The notes below the pieces were generated by a model. It was not told the origin of the DNA, ran no database searches, and saw only the letters and a program-made list of their open reading frames with translations. A DNA stretch of 50,219 bases from a bacterium (lineage in GTDB: Bacteria; Krumholzibacteriota; Krumholzibacteriia; LZORAL124-64-63), in assembly GCA_020049465.1 (NCBI GenBank), contig JAIFKS010000090.1:1-50219 (forward strand). Direction: 5' to 3'. The translations under genes and the position numbers were made by a program. Of the stretch, positions 15,155 to 23,663 are shown one piece after another (the first letter of the stretch is position 1; every line of letters begins with the position of its first letter).

Positions 15155-17386
15155 CTAGCGCACCAGCATCAGCCGCGTCGAGCTCACCTCGCCATCGGCG
15201 CTGAGCCGGCCGACGAACGCCCCTGAGGCCAGCGCGCGCCCCTCGGCGTCGCGGCCGTCCCAGGCCACCATCTGCCGGCCGGCCGGCAGCGGCCCGTCGA
15301 CCAGGGTGCGCACGCGGCGACCGCCCAGGTCGAAGATGTCGAGCCGCGCCGCCGCGACGGCGCCCGGCAGGTCGATGACCAGGCTGGTGGACGGATTGAA
15401 CGGGTTGGGCTGCGCGCCCACCACGCGCGGAGCAACCGCCGGCAGCAAGGCGACATCGTCGACAGCGCTGGACGACCGGGCGATCTCGGCGGCGAACCAG
15501 ACCTTGTTCCCGGCCGTCACCAGCACGTGTTCCTCGTTGGCGGCCGGGAAATACACCGCATCGAACGGGCTCAGGGCGGCGGGATCGGCCATCAGCGACA
15601 CGTTCGTGTAGGGGTCGGTCACGTTCAGGGCCAGCGCGCTGATCGTCGGGATGAAGCAGTGGTTCGGATACAGGGCGACGATGTCGCCGTACGGAGCCGG
15701 CGTGGCGTCCATGTCCGCCAGCGATGAACGCCAGCCGCCGGGCGCGCTGTCCCAGGGCTTGGCGCCGCTGACCGTCACGTTCAGTTCGTCGTTGGGCAGC
15801 GGCCAGATGCGGTCGATGAGCCCGCGCAGGATCTGCTGCGGCCCTCCATTGGGCACCGCCCAGACGTTCCCGATGAGATCGACCAGAAAGCTGTAGTACT
15901 CGTAGGAGACCAGCTGCGTTCCCGGGCCGTAGCCCTGCCCCGCCGCGTTGCCGCTGCCATTGGCGACGGCGACCTTGCGCAGGTCCTGCGGGTAGTCGCC
16001 CAGCGCGGCCAGGTCGCCCAGGAACGAGGCGCGCAGGGGATCGGGCTGGCCGGTGCCCCCGGCCGGCGAGGTGTGGTGGTAAAGCAGCATCTGGCGCGCC
16101 GCGGGCGTGTCCAGACGGCTCAGCAGGTGCCCCGCTTCGGCCGATTCGATCTGGAACAACTGCAGCCAGTACTGCACGCCCAGCGGGATGTTGGCGCCCA
16201 GCTGCGGGCTGTCGAACGAGATGAACGTCCGCGCGTTGTGTTCCAGGTCCTGCTGTTCCAGCCAGGCCAGCGCGTAGCGCGCGACCAGCCCGCCCATGCT
16301 GGCGCCGATGACCACGCGATCGCGTCCGTCCGGCTGCGCCTCGCCCACCTGCCGCAGCAGTTCGACCAGCACCATCGCGTTGCGGCGGATGTCGTCGGTC
16401 GAGTCGTTGAAGTTCAGCACCACGGCGTCGAACCCGTCCGCGCGCAGCTCCTCGAGCATGTTCTCGCGGTTGAGCAGGTCGTACAGCTCGTCCCAGCCCA
16501 TCACGTTGTCCATGTCGAAGCCTTCGACGACGATGACCGGATCGGTCACCGCCGCGTGGCCCTCGGCCAGGTAGACGAACGCCTGGCCGCCGGCGTAGGC
16601 GCCTTCGAACGGCACGGTCGCGGTGATGGTCCACGTCTGCGTGGGTGCGGGCGCGGCCAGCGCGGCGACCTCGAACGTGAACGCCGCCTCGCGCGAGCTG
16701 CCGTCCGGGTAGCCGGCGCGCAGACGCAGCGTGCGCTCACCGGTGGCGTCGTAGGCGGCGGTCAGCGAATCGCCGAAAGCCGCGTCGCGCCAGCCGCGGC
16801 CGTCGGCCAGGTCGAGGCTCAGCCGGACCGGGCGCGGGCCGTCGCCGGCGAACAGGTTCTCCGGCAGCGTGAACGTGACGGCGGCGCCGTGGTACGTGCG
16901 CGGCACCAGGGCGGCCGCCGCGAAGGCACGCTGCGTGAGGTACGGCGACAACGCCGCGGCGGCGGGCGTCTCCACCAGGCGGTTGCCGCGCATCTCGACC
17001 AGGCCCCGCTCCAGCGCGTCCGGCCGCAGCCGGGCGTAGCCGACATCCAGCAGGGCGATGGGCACCACGCCGGCGGCGCGGGCGCGCCGTTCCTCGTCGC
17101 GCGCCTGGTCGGGCGTCGGCCAGGCCGCGGGCGGCGTCGGGGAACTGAGCCGCATCTCATGGAGCATCTGGCGCCAGGCGGCGGCGCCCACGGCCGGGCC
17201 CGCGCCCGAACCGTCCTGCAGCGGCAGTCCCGACATGGGCAAAGCCCGGTCGTACAGCCGGCCCGCAGGGATGCGCGCGGGGTCCAGACCATCCAGCGCG
17301 GTGACCGCCTGCTGGAAGGGGCTCGCGGCGAAGGCCGCGCCGGCGAACAGGGCCACGATGGCGACGAGATGCAACAGGCGGGTCAT
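15155..17386 (-). CDS. Secreted alpha/beta-hydrolase (lipase/esterase-like) with sorting domain
   Basis: A 743-residue exported protein; GGAG lies six bases before the ATG at 17386 (MTRLLHLVAIVALFAG), which begins a good signal peptide. The N-terminal 250 residues are unassigned, with a beta-sandwich-like stretch. The hydrolase domain has VIVVEGFDMDN, a strand with VVLNFNDSTDD, then the nucleophile elbow GASMGGLVARYAL, as in lipases and PGAP1-like esterases, followed by FISFDSPQLGANIPLG. The Asp and His of the triad lie further on but I cannot place them with certainty. The C-terminal 90 residues are FlgD-like (QPNPFNPST, ending STRLMLVR). A lipid or ester substrate outside the cell is inferred. 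Confidence 0.8.
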   Translation of the reverse strand: MTRLLHLVAIVALFAGAAFAASPFQQAVTALDGLDPARIPAGRLYDRALPMSGLPLQDGSGAGPAVGAAAWRQMLHEMRLSSPTPPAAWPTPDQARDEERRARAAGVVPIALLDVGYARLRPDALERGLVEMRGNRLVETPAAAALSPYLTQRAFAAAALVPRTYHGAAVTFTLPENLFAGDGPRPVRLSLDLADGRGWRDAAFGDSLTAAYDATGERTLRLRAGYPDGSSREAAFTFEVAALAAPAPTQTWTITATVPFEGAYAGGQAFVYLAEGHAAVTDPVIVVEGFDMDNVMGWDELYDLLNRENMLEELRADGFDAVVLNFNDSTDDIRRNAMVLVELLRQVGEAQPDGRDRVVIGASMGGLVARYALAWLEQQDLEHNARTFISFDSPQLGANIPLGVQYWLQLFQIESAEAGHLLSRLDTPAARQMLLYHHTSPAGGTGQPDPLRASFLGDLAALGDYPQDLRKVAVANGSGNAAGQGYGPGTQLVSYEYYSFLVDLIGNVWAVPNGGPQQILRGLIDRIWPLPNDELNVTVSGAKPWDSAPGGWRSSLADMDATPAPYGDIVALYPNHCFIPTISALALNVTDPYTNVSLMADPAALSPFDAVYFPAANEEHVLVTAGNKVWFAAEIARSSSAVDDVALLPAVAPRVVGAQPNPFNPSTSLVIDLPGAVAAARLDIFDLGGRRVRTLVDGPLPAGRQMVAWDGRDAEGRALASGAFVGRLSADGEVSSTRLMLVR

Positions 17387-17556
17387 AGGGGACTCCATGG
17401 TTCGGCTCCAGGGGTGAAACTTCGTGCGCCCCATTGTAGCACCAGAGGACGGGCGATGGCCCGTCCGTTCACGCACATCCCATTGACGCCGACCCCACCC
17501 GGACCCATGCTGTCGAGGCACTCAAACGAGAGCTGGCCGACCGGGCCCACTCACTT

Positions 17557-17589
17557 GTCATCCACGCGTCATCCACGCGTCATCCACTT
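17557..17589. repeat. Three tandem 11-bp units
   Basis: GTCATCCACGC occurs twice and GTCATCCACTT once, head to tail, and runs into the dispersed palindrome. It lies upstream of the small membrane-protein gene and could be an operator or a slippage product. Confidence 0.55.
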
Positions 17590-17603
17590 GCGCCGGCGCA
17601 ACT
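17586..17603. repeat. Dispersed palindrome, copy 5 (one mismatch)
   Basis: ACTTGCGCCGGCGCAACT, located 12 bases upstream of the Shine-Dalgarno of the following gene. At this site it could form a hairpin in the leader of the mRNA and affect translation. Confidence 0.6.
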
Positions 17604-17627
17604 GGCCGGCAAACGGAGGTCCTCCCT

Positions 17628-18068
17628 TTGCCCACCGCCTGGAAAGGTCTGCTGGTCGGCGGCCTCGTGCCGGCCCTGCTGTTCGGTATCACCGGCGTGA
17701 TGCAGAAGGCCTACGGCCGCGCCGGCGGCGGCTCCGGCTGGTACCTGCTGCTGGTGGGCCTGGGCGTGGCGGCGACGGGCCTGGTCGCGGTCGCGTTCCT
17801 GCCCGACCGCGCGATGACCGCGCGGGCGGGTCTGTTCGCCCTGGGCATCGGGTTGAGCTGGGGCCTGGGGATGATCGCGGTGATGCTGGGCCTGAGCCAC
17901 TACGGGGCGCCGCTGTCGAAGCTGGCGCCGCTGTACAACCTGAACACGCTGATCGTCGTGGTGCTGGCGCTGGTCCTGTTCGCCGAGAGCCGCGAAGTGA
18001 ACGTGCCGAAGCTGATGGGCGGCGCTGTGCTGATCATGGCGGGGGCGACGCTGGTGGCGCGGGCCTGA
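17628..18068 (+). CDS. Small four-helix DMT (EamA-like) membrane protein
   Basis: A 146-residue membrane protein starting with TTG, with GGAGG eight bases upstream. Four hydrophobic segments are visible: LLVGGLVPALLFGITGVM, YLLLVGLGVAATGLVAVAF, a Gly-rich third, and the last pair around LNTLIVVVLALVLF and LMGGAVLIMAGATLVA. The final HYGAPLSKLAPLYNLNTLIVV region resembles the second half of EamA/DMT transporters, so it may be a half-size family member that works as a dimer. The substrate is unknown. Its own promoter is not evident; a dispersed palindrome and tandem repeats fill the leader. Confidence 0.65.
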   Translation: MPTAWKGLLVGGLVPALLFGITGVMQKAYGRAGGGSGWYLLLVGLGVAATGLVAVAFLPDRAMTARAGLFALGIGLSWGLGMIAVMLGLSHYGAPLSKLAPLYNLNTLIVVVLALVLFAESREVNVPKLMGGAVLIMAGATLVARA

Positions 18069-18097
18069 AGCCCGGCCACCAGCCGGAGAATTTTCTG

Positions 18098-18970
18098 TCA
18101 GCGCTTGCCGCCGCGGCCCGACGCGGCCGTCCGGGTCAGCGCCAGGAACGGGGCCAGAGCGGCCTCGGTCCACCGCGGGACGATCTGCCGACGCAGCCGC
18201 ACCGCGCCGTCGCCCCGGTCGTGCATCATGCGGGCGCACTCGTAAGGGCGCGCCGCGTAGATGGAGCAGCGGCCCCGGTCGTAGAAGACACAGCGACCGG
18301 GCTGGGCGATCTCGCCCAGTGTCCAGCGGGCGCCCGGCTTCTTCCCGTCGCGCAGCTTGTGGGGCATCACGCCGGACTTCTGGGTCCCGTCGGCCAGCTG
18401 CGTGACGCCGATCGCCAGGTATTTCCGGAACGTCTCGGCCACCGTCAGCTTCAGATGGCGGGCCAGTTTCGGAATCTGGTCGGGCATGAACCAGCCCGGC
18501 GCGTTCAGGCAGGCGGCGCGGCAGTGGTCGCACTCGCAGCTGGTGATTGAGAAGTCCTCGATTTCCGGATTGCGCGCCTTGGCCGCCGATTTGGACCAGG
18601 CGGACCTGGGGGCCGGAGCCGGCTTGCCGGTGGGGGCGGCTTTGCCGGTGGGCGCAGGCTTGCCGGAGATCGCGGGCTTGCCGGAAAGCACAGGTTTGCC
18701 GGTCGGGGCCGGCTTGCCCTTGGGCGCCGGCTTACCGGCCAGGCGCGGCTTCGTCGCCGATCCAGGCTTGCCCACCTGACCGGACTTGCCCGCGTGATCG
18801 GCCTTGCCTTCAGGATCCGGCTTGCGCGCCGGACCCGGCTTGCCAGCGGTCGCCGGTCGGCCGGCGGAAGCAGGCTTGCCTCCCGGTCCGGGTTTGCCCG
18901 CGATGGCCGGCTTGCCGGCCGGCCGCGGCGTGCGCGACGTGTGCGACGTGTTCCTGGGCTTCGGCTTCAT
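18098..18970 (-). CDS. YkgJ-family cysteine-cluster protein with hexapeptide-repeat N-terminus
   Basis: A 290-residue protein; GAGG lies six bases before the ATG at 18970. The C-terminal 150 residues are a YkgJ-type cluster: CECDHCRAAC, then GRCVFYDRGRCSIYAARPYEC, with eight Cys that in this family are thought to hold an iron-sulfur or zinc site. The N-terminal 120 residues are unusual: a basic leader (MKPKPRNTSHTSRTPRP) followed by about 17 hexapeptides of the form xGKPxx, rich in Lys, Gly, Pro and Ala. This region is almost certainly disordered and strongly positive, like histone H1-type tails. It would suit binding of RNA, DNA or a membrane surface. Normal YkgJ proteins lack such an extension. 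Confidence 0.75.
   Translation of the reverse strand: MKPKPRNTSHTSRTPRPAGKPAIAGKPGPGGKPASAGRPATAGKPGPARKPDPEGKADHAGKSGQVGKPGSATKPRLAGKPAPKGKPAPTGKPVLSGKPAISGKPAPTGKAAPTGKPAPAPRSAWSKSAAKARNPEIEDFSITSCECDHCRAACLNAPGWFMPDQIPKLARHLKLTVAETFRKYLAIGVTQLADGTQKSGVMPHKLRDGKKPGARWTLGEIAQPGRCVFYDRGRCSIYAARPYECARMMHDRGDGAVRLRRQIVPRWTEAALAPFLALTRTAASGRGGKR
18614..18919. repeat. 18-bp coding tandem repeats (Gly-Lys-Pro hexapeptides)
   Basis: About 17 degenerate 18-bp units encode AGKPxx-type hexapeptides in the YkgJ-like gene. The period is strict, but units differ at third bases and at the fifth and sixth residues, so the array is not newly made. Confidence 0.75.
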
Positions 18971-19102
18971 GGCGCACCTCGGGTTGATGGGGCCGGCTCG
19001 GTGACCGGCGCCGGATCGCGGTTCGATCTGGATCACACCGGACTATCCTGCTATGAATGGCCGCATTCCGCCAGCTTGGAACCGTCGAGGGAGATAGGGA
19101 CC

Positions 19103-20098
19103 ATGGCCACCGTCGACTCCCGCGCCGTGAAAAACGACGCCGAAGCCCCCGCTCCCGGCCTGCGCATCGGCGTCAGCGCCTGCCTGCTCGGCCAGGAAGT
19201 CCGCTTCGACGGCGGCCACAAGCACGACCGCTGGCTGACCGGAACCCTGGCCACCTGGTGCGAACTGGTGCCGGTCTGCCCCGAGGTCGAGGTCGGCATG
19301 GGCACGCCGCGCGAGTCGGTGCGCCTGGAGGGCGAAGCCGAGGCGCCGCGGATGATGGCCCCGCGCTCGGCCGTGGACTGGACGGCGCCAATGAACACCT
19401 GGGCCCGCAAGCGGGTCCGCGGATTGACAGACGAGGATCTGGACGGGTTCGTCTTCAAGAAGAACTCGCCCAGCTGCGGGCTCTTCCGGGTCAAGGTCTA
19501 CCCGGACAAGGGCATGCCGGCCCGCGGCGGGCGCGGGCTGTTCGCCGCCGCCTTCACGGCCGCCCACCCCCTGGTGCCGGTCGAGGAGGAGGGCCGCCTG
19601 GAGGACGCGCGGCTGCGCGAGAACTTCGTCGAGCGCATCTTCGCCTATCGCCGGGTCAAGCAGGTGTTCGCCGGGCGCTGGGCCCGCGGCGCGGTGGTGG
19701 CCTTCCACAGCCGCGAAAAGTACCTGCTGATGGCCCACAGCCCCCGCCACTACCAGGAGCTGGGCCGGCTGGTGGCCGGCATCGCCGACGTGCCGCCCGC
19801 CGCCTTCCGCGACCGGTACATCGCCGCCTACATGGAAGCCCTGGGCGTGCTGGCCACGCCCCGCCGGCACGTCAACGCCCTGCAGCACGTGGCCGGCCAC
19901 CTGCGCGGGCGCGTCAGCGACGCCGAGCAGAAGCGGCTGCTGGCGGTCATCGGCGACTACGGGCAGGGACTGGTGCCGCTCATCGTTCCGGTCACCCTGC
20001 TGAAGCACTACGTCGAGCTGCTGGACGTGCCGTACGTGAAGGACCAGGTCTACCTGAACCCCCATCCCCGCGAGATGATGATCCGCAACCACGTCTGA
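19103..20098 (+). CDS. DUF523-DUF1722 (TudS/YbgA-like) fusion protein
   Basis: A 331-residue protein starting at ATG 19103 with a GGGA-type site upstream. Residues about 20-165 are a DUF523 domain: VSACLLGQEVRFDGG, VCPEVEVGMGTPRESV and FKKNSPSCGL provide three conserved Cys. In the characterised relative TudS (thiouracil desulfurase) these hold a [4Fe-4S] cluster. The second half is DUF1722 (YbgA-like), with SREKYLLMAHSP and HVNALQHVAGHL. The fusion is known in many bacteria and is often near DNA photolyase genes, but its role is not settled. No photolyase is seen here. It is encoded alone. Confidence 0.85.
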   Translation: MATVDSRAVKNDAEAPAPGLRIGVSACLLGQEVRFDGGHKHDRWLTGTLATWCELVPVCPEVEVGMGTPRESVRLEGEAEAPRMMAPRSAVDWTAPMNTWARKRVRGLTDEDLDGFVFKKNSPSCGLFRVKVYPDKGMPARGGRGLFAAAFTAAHPLVPVEEEGRLEDARLRENFVERIFAYRRVKQVFAGRWARGAVVAFHSREKYLLMAHSPRHYQELGRLVAGIADVPPAAFRDRYIAAYMEALGVLATPRRHVNALQHVAGHLRGRVSDAEQKRLLAVIGDYGQGLVPLIVPVTLLKHYVELLDVPYVKDQVYLNPHPREMMIRNHV

Positions 20099-20154
20099 GT
20101 CGGGTCGGCCGGGCGCCGCTGAAATCTATTTTGGGCCTCGTGTACGATTGCGGG

Positions 20155-20182
20155 TTGACACTTTTTACGGTTGCCATATTTT
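20155..20182 (+). promoter_or_regulatory. Strong sigma70-type promoter for the aminomutase operon
   Basis: A consensus TTGACA (20155-20160) and TATTTT (20177-20182) are 16 bases apart in an AT-rich patch. Transcription would start near 20190, leaving a leader of about 120 bases that contains a short T-run, GGAATTTTTTCGG. I see no recognisable riboswitch. Confidence 0.6.
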
Positions 20183-20311
20183 CTGCGCGACCTCTGCAAG
20201 GTCCGCGCGGAATTTTTTCGGCACGCGACCTGCTCCCGCGGAGGCATTCCGGCAGCGGCTTCGGCCCCCGCCGGGCACGGAGGATACGGTCACACCTCAT
20301 GGAGGCAGACC

Positions 20312-21643
20312 TTGAGAGAACATACCGCTCGTCTGGATATCCACTCCGGGCTGAGCCGGAGCCTGCAGGAGGTCGATGCGGGAGCTTCTCCCGACGACCC
20401 TCCGTCGCTTGCTTCCGAGCCCGAGCCCGTCGAAGCACCCGCGAACATTCCCGCCCTGCCGATCCAGCTCGAACACTTCCTGGCCAAGCGACTGCCGCGA
20501 ACCGGTCCGCGCACGCGCATGTTCCGCCGCGCGCACTTTCCGGACGTGAAGGACAGCGACTGGCACGACTGGCATTGGCAGCTTCGCCATTCGTTCCGCA
20601 CGGCCGCTCAACTCGAGGGTGTGCTTGAACTTACCGACGAAGAGCGCACCGCCCTGGACCGCTGCGGCTCGCTGCTGCCGGTCGCGGTGACGCCTTATTA
20701 TATGAGTCTGCTGAACGCCTACGACGCGGACTGCGGTCTGCGGCGCACGGTGATTCCGGTGCAGAACGAGTTCCTGCGCACCCACGGCGAGGCCGATGAT
20801 CCGCTGGACGAGGACGGGCACAGCCCCGTCCCCGGTCTGGTCCATCGCTATCCCGACCGGGTGCTGTTCCTGGTGCTGGACCGCTGCGCCACCTACTGCC
20901 GGTACTGCACGCGGTCGCGCGTGGTCGGCCAGGATGAGCTGCGTCCCAGCCGCGATCGGTGGGAAACGGCGCTCGATTACATCCGCAGTCATCCGGAGAT
21001 CCGGGACGTGCTGCTGTCGGGCGGCGACCCGCTGACACTCAGTGACGAGCGGTTGGACTACCTTCTGGGAGAGTTGCGGAAGATCCCGCACGTCCAATTC
21101 GTGCGCATCGGCACGAAAGTCCCGGCGGTCCTTCCGCAGCGGGTGACGCCCGCCCTGGTCAAGGTCCTGCGTAAGCATCATCCGCTGTGGCTGAGCCTGC
21201 ACTACCTGCATCCGGACGAGTGCACGCCCGAGTCGGCGGCCGCCTGTCGGCGTCTGGCCGACGCGGGCATCCCCCTGGGCAGCCAGACGGTGCTCCTGAA
21301 GGGCGTCAACGACGACGTCGGGATCATGAAGGCGCTGATGCACTCGCTGCTGATGATGCGGGTGCGGCCCTACTACCTCTACCAGTGCGATCCCATCTCC
21401 GGGTCGTCGCACTTCCGCACGACGGTGGCCAAGGGGCTGGAGATCATCCGCGGCATGCGGGGCTTCACCACCGGTTACGCCGTGCCGACCTACGTGATCG
21501 ACGCTCCCGGCGGCGGGGGCAAGATCCCGCTGCAGCCGGATTCCGTCGTCGGTTACGAGGGCGGCGACGTGCTGCTGCGCAACTACGAGGGCCAGATCCA
21601 CCGCTATCCCGACGGCCATGTGTCGATGGAGGCGGTGCGGTGA
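20312..21643 (+). CDS. kamA: Lysine 2,3-aminomutase-type radical SAM enzyme
   Basis: A 443-residue enzyme starting at TTG with GGAGG six bases upstream. The cluster motif CATYCRYC (Cys192, Cys196, Cys199) binds the [4Fe-4S] cluster and SAM, and APGGGGKIP carries the PLP lysine (Lys404). Relative to the Clostridium subterminale enzyme, Asp360 (in QCDPISG) and Asp397 (in VIDAPGG) fall at the two Asp positions that hold the substrate side-chain amine, and the spacing to Lys404 is identical. Glutamate 2,3-aminomutases have Lys and Asn there. The likely reaction is therefore L-lysine to L-beta-lysine. An N-terminal extension of about 60 residues is not conserved, and the Cys-rich C-terminal tail of some family members is missing. 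It is the first gene of an operon with two ATP-grasp genes and a GNAT gene. Confidence 0.85.
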   Translation: MREHTARLDIHSGLSRSLQEVDAGASPDDPPSLASEPEPVEAPANIPALPIQLEHFLAKRLPRTGPRTRMFRRAHFPDVKDSDWHDWHWQLRHSFRTAAQLEGVLELTDEERTALDRCGSLLPVAVTPYYMSLLNAYDADCGLRRTVIPVQNEFLRTHGEADDPLDEDGHSPVPGLVHRYPDRVLFLVLDRCATYCRYCTRSRVVGQDELRPSRDRWETALDYIRSHPEIRDVLLSGGDPLTLSDERLDYLLGELRKIPHVQFVRIGTKVPAVLPQRVTPALVKVLRKHHPLWLSLHYLHPDECTPESAAACRRLADAGIPLGSQTVLLKGVNDDVGIMKALMHSLLMMRVRPYYLYQCDPISGSSHFRTTVAKGLEIIRGMRGFTTGYAVPTYVIDAPGGGGKIPLQPDSVVGYEGGDVLLRNYEGQIHRYPDGHVSMEAVR

Positions 21644-22698
21644 GGATCGGCCTGACCTACGACCTGCGCGACGACTACCTGGCGATGGGCTACAGCGAGG
21701 ACGAGACGGCGGAATTCGACCGAATCTCGACCATCGAGGCCATCGAGGGCGCGTTGCAACGGTTGGGTCACGAAACCGACCGCATCGGGCACGTGAAGGC
21801 GCTGACGGCGCGACTGGCCGCCGGCGACCGCTGGGATCTGGTGTTCAACATCGCCGAAGGCATGTACGGGATCGGACGCGAGGCCCAGGTGCCCGCGCTC
21901 CTGGACGCTCACGCCATCCCGTACACCTTCAGCGATCCCCTGGTGATGAGCCTGACCCTGCACAAGGGGATGACCAAGCGGGTGCTGCGCGACGGCGGGC
22001 TGCCGACGCCGCTGTTCCACGAGGTGGCCTCGGTCGCCGATATCGACAGCGTGTGCCTGCCGTACCCTCTGTTCGCCAAACCGCTGGCCGAGGGCACGGG
22101 CAAGGGCATCGACGGCGCCTCGGTGATCCGCACGCCGCAGGAACTGCGCGCCACCTGCGAACGCCTGCTGGCCACCTACCACCAGCCGGTGCTGGTGGAG
22201 ACCTACCTGCCGGGGCGGGAGCTGACCACCGGGATTGTGGGCACGGGACCGGCGGCCCGGGTGATCGGCACCATGGAGGTGCTCTTGGGCGCCAAGGCCG
22301 AACCGGGCGCCTACACCTACACGAACAAGGAACTGTGCGAGGAACTGGTCGAGTACCGGCTGGTGACGGCACAGGACCCGGTGATCCGCGCGGCGGAAGA
22401 GATCTCGCTGGCCGCCTGGCGGCTGCTGGGCTGCCGCGACGGCGGCCGGCTGGACCTGCGCTGCGACGCGAACGGCAATCCCCAGCTCATGGAACTGAAT
22501 CCGCTGGCCGGGCTGCATCCGGAGCATTCGGACCTGCCGATCATCTGCACGGCGGCCGGGGTCTCGTACGACGAGCTGATCGGCCACATCCTCGACTCGG
22601 CCGCGGCGCGGATCGCGCCGGTCAACCCGAACGGGAAGGCGGCCAGCCTTGCGGGTGGTCATCCTGCACAACCGCGTGCCGGCGCAAGCGGCGCCTGA
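21640..22698 (+). CDS. ATP-grasp ligase 1, D-Ala-D-Ala ligase-like
   Basis: A 352-residue protein whose GTG start overlaps the aminomutase stop by four bases, a sign of translational coupling. The ATP-grasp elements are in order: FAKPLAEGTGKGI (ATP-binding loop), VLVETYLPGRELTTGIVG, and RLDLRCDANGNPQLMELNPLAG with metal-binding acid and Asn. This fold joins a carboxylate to an amine through an acyl phosphate. The N-terminal part (RIGLTYDLRDDY) differs from true Ddl enzymes, and there is no cell-wall gene beside it. I infer that it makes a peptide bond using beta-lysine or another amino acid. Its end overlaps the next gene by 50 bases. Confidence 0.8.
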   Translation: MRIGLTYDLRDDYLAMGYSEDETAEFDRISTIEAIEGALQRLGHETDRIGHVKALTARLAAGDRWDLVFNIAEGMYGIGREAQVPALLDAHAIPYTFSDPLVMSLTLHKGMTKRVLRDGGLPTPLFHEVASVADIDSVCLPYPLFAKPLAEGTGKGIDGASVIRTPQELRATCERLLATYHQPVLVETYLPGRELTTGIVGTGPAARVIGTMEVLLGAKAEPGAYTYTNKELCEELVEYRLVTAQDPVIRAAEEISLAAWRLLGCRDGGRLDLRCDANGNPQLMELNPLAGLHPEHSDLPIICTAAGVSYDELIGHILDSAAARIAPVNPNGKAASLAGGHPAQPRAGASGA

Positions 22699-23638
22699 CG
22701 AACTCGACGTCCTGGTCCAGGTCGATGCCGTGGGTGCAGCCCTCGCTGCCCTGGGCCACACCGTCGAACCGCTGGGCTGCGACCTCGACCTCCGCTCCCT
22801 CGTGTCCGCCCTGGCCGAACGCACCCCCGACCTGGTGTTCAACCTGGTCGAAGGGCTGGAAGGCCACGGCCGCCTGATCCACGTGGCGCCCGGCGTGCTC
22901 GACACGTTGCGCGCGCCGGTGGCCGGGTGCCCGACCGAAGCGATCTTCCTGACCTCGCACAAGGTGCTGGCCAAGGGCCTGCTGCGTCGGGCCGGGCTGC
23001 CGACCCCCGACTGGCTGGGCGACGGCCTGGCCGATGCCGCGGCCGAACCGGGGCCCGGCGCGCACGAACGCTGGATCGTCAAGTCGGTGTGGGAAGACGC
23101 GTCGATCGGCATGGACGACACAGCGGTGGTCGACGGCGGCGCCGCGGCCGCGCGCGCGGAACTCGCGCGTCGCGCCGGCCGCGCCGGAGCACCCTGGTTC
23201 GCCGAAGCGTTCATCGAGGGCCGCGAGTTCAACCTCGGCCTGCTCGACGGCCCGGACGGCCCCACCGTGCTGCCGCCGGCCGAGATGCTGTTCGAGGACT
23301 TTCCGGAAGGAAAGCCGCGCATCGTCGGCTACGCGGCCAAATGGCACGAGGATTCGTTCGAATACAGCCACACCGTGCGCCGGTTCGACCTGCCAGGGCA
23401 GGATGGCGCCCTGGTTGCCGAAATGTCCCGCCAGGCGCTGGCCTGCTGGCGCCTGTTCGGGTTGCGGGGCTGGGCGCGCGTCGATTTCCGCGTCGACGGC
23501 GCCGGACGGCCCTTCATCCTGGAAGTCAACGCGAACCCCTGCCTGTCGCCGGACGCCGGTTTTGCCGCCGGCCTCGCGCGAGCGGGCATCCCCTTCATCG
23601 AAGCCGTCGGCCGCATCGCCGCGGCCGCACACATCTGA
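22649..23638 (+). CDS. ATP-grasp ligase 2, D-Ala-D-Ala ligase-like
   Basis: A 329-residue protein starting at TTG, inside the end of the previous gene. It shows WIVKSVWEDASIGMDD (ATP loop), WFAEAFIEGREFNLGLL, and RVDFRVDGAGRPFILEVNANP (metal and phosphate ligands). It is only distantly like ligase 1, so it is not a recent duplicate and probably has a different substrate. It resembles the third ATP-grasp gene at 46784 more closely. A second ligase after an aminomutase implies a product with at least two joined amino-acid units. Confidence 0.8.
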   Translation: MRVVILHNRVPAQAAPDELDVLVQVDAVGAALAALGHTVEPLGCDLDLRSLVSALAERTPDLVFNLVEGLEGHGRLIHVAPGVLDTLRAPVAGCPTEAIFLTSHKVLAKGLLRRAGLPTPDWLGDGLADAAAEPGPGAHERWIVKSVWEDASIGMDDTAVVDGGAAAARAELARRAGRAGAPWFAEAFIEGREFNLGLLDGPDGPTVLPPAEMLFEDFPEGKPRIVGYAAKWHEDSFEYSHTVRRFDLPGQDGALVAEMSRQALACWRLFGLRGWARVDFRVDGAGRPFILEVNANPCLSPDAGFAAGLARAGIPFIEAVGRIAAAAHI

Positions 23639-23663
23639 CCTCATCGCCGGAGCCTGGAGCGCC

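Noticed and set aside
18614..18919. CRISPR-like array
   Set aside because: The units are 18 bp, contiguous, without unique spacers, and encode hexapeptides in frame with a cysteine-cluster protein.
21640..22698. Housekeeping D-Ala-D-Ala ligase
   Set aside because: Its N-terminal domain differs from Ddl, no mur or fts genes are near, and it is translationally coupled to an aminomutase.
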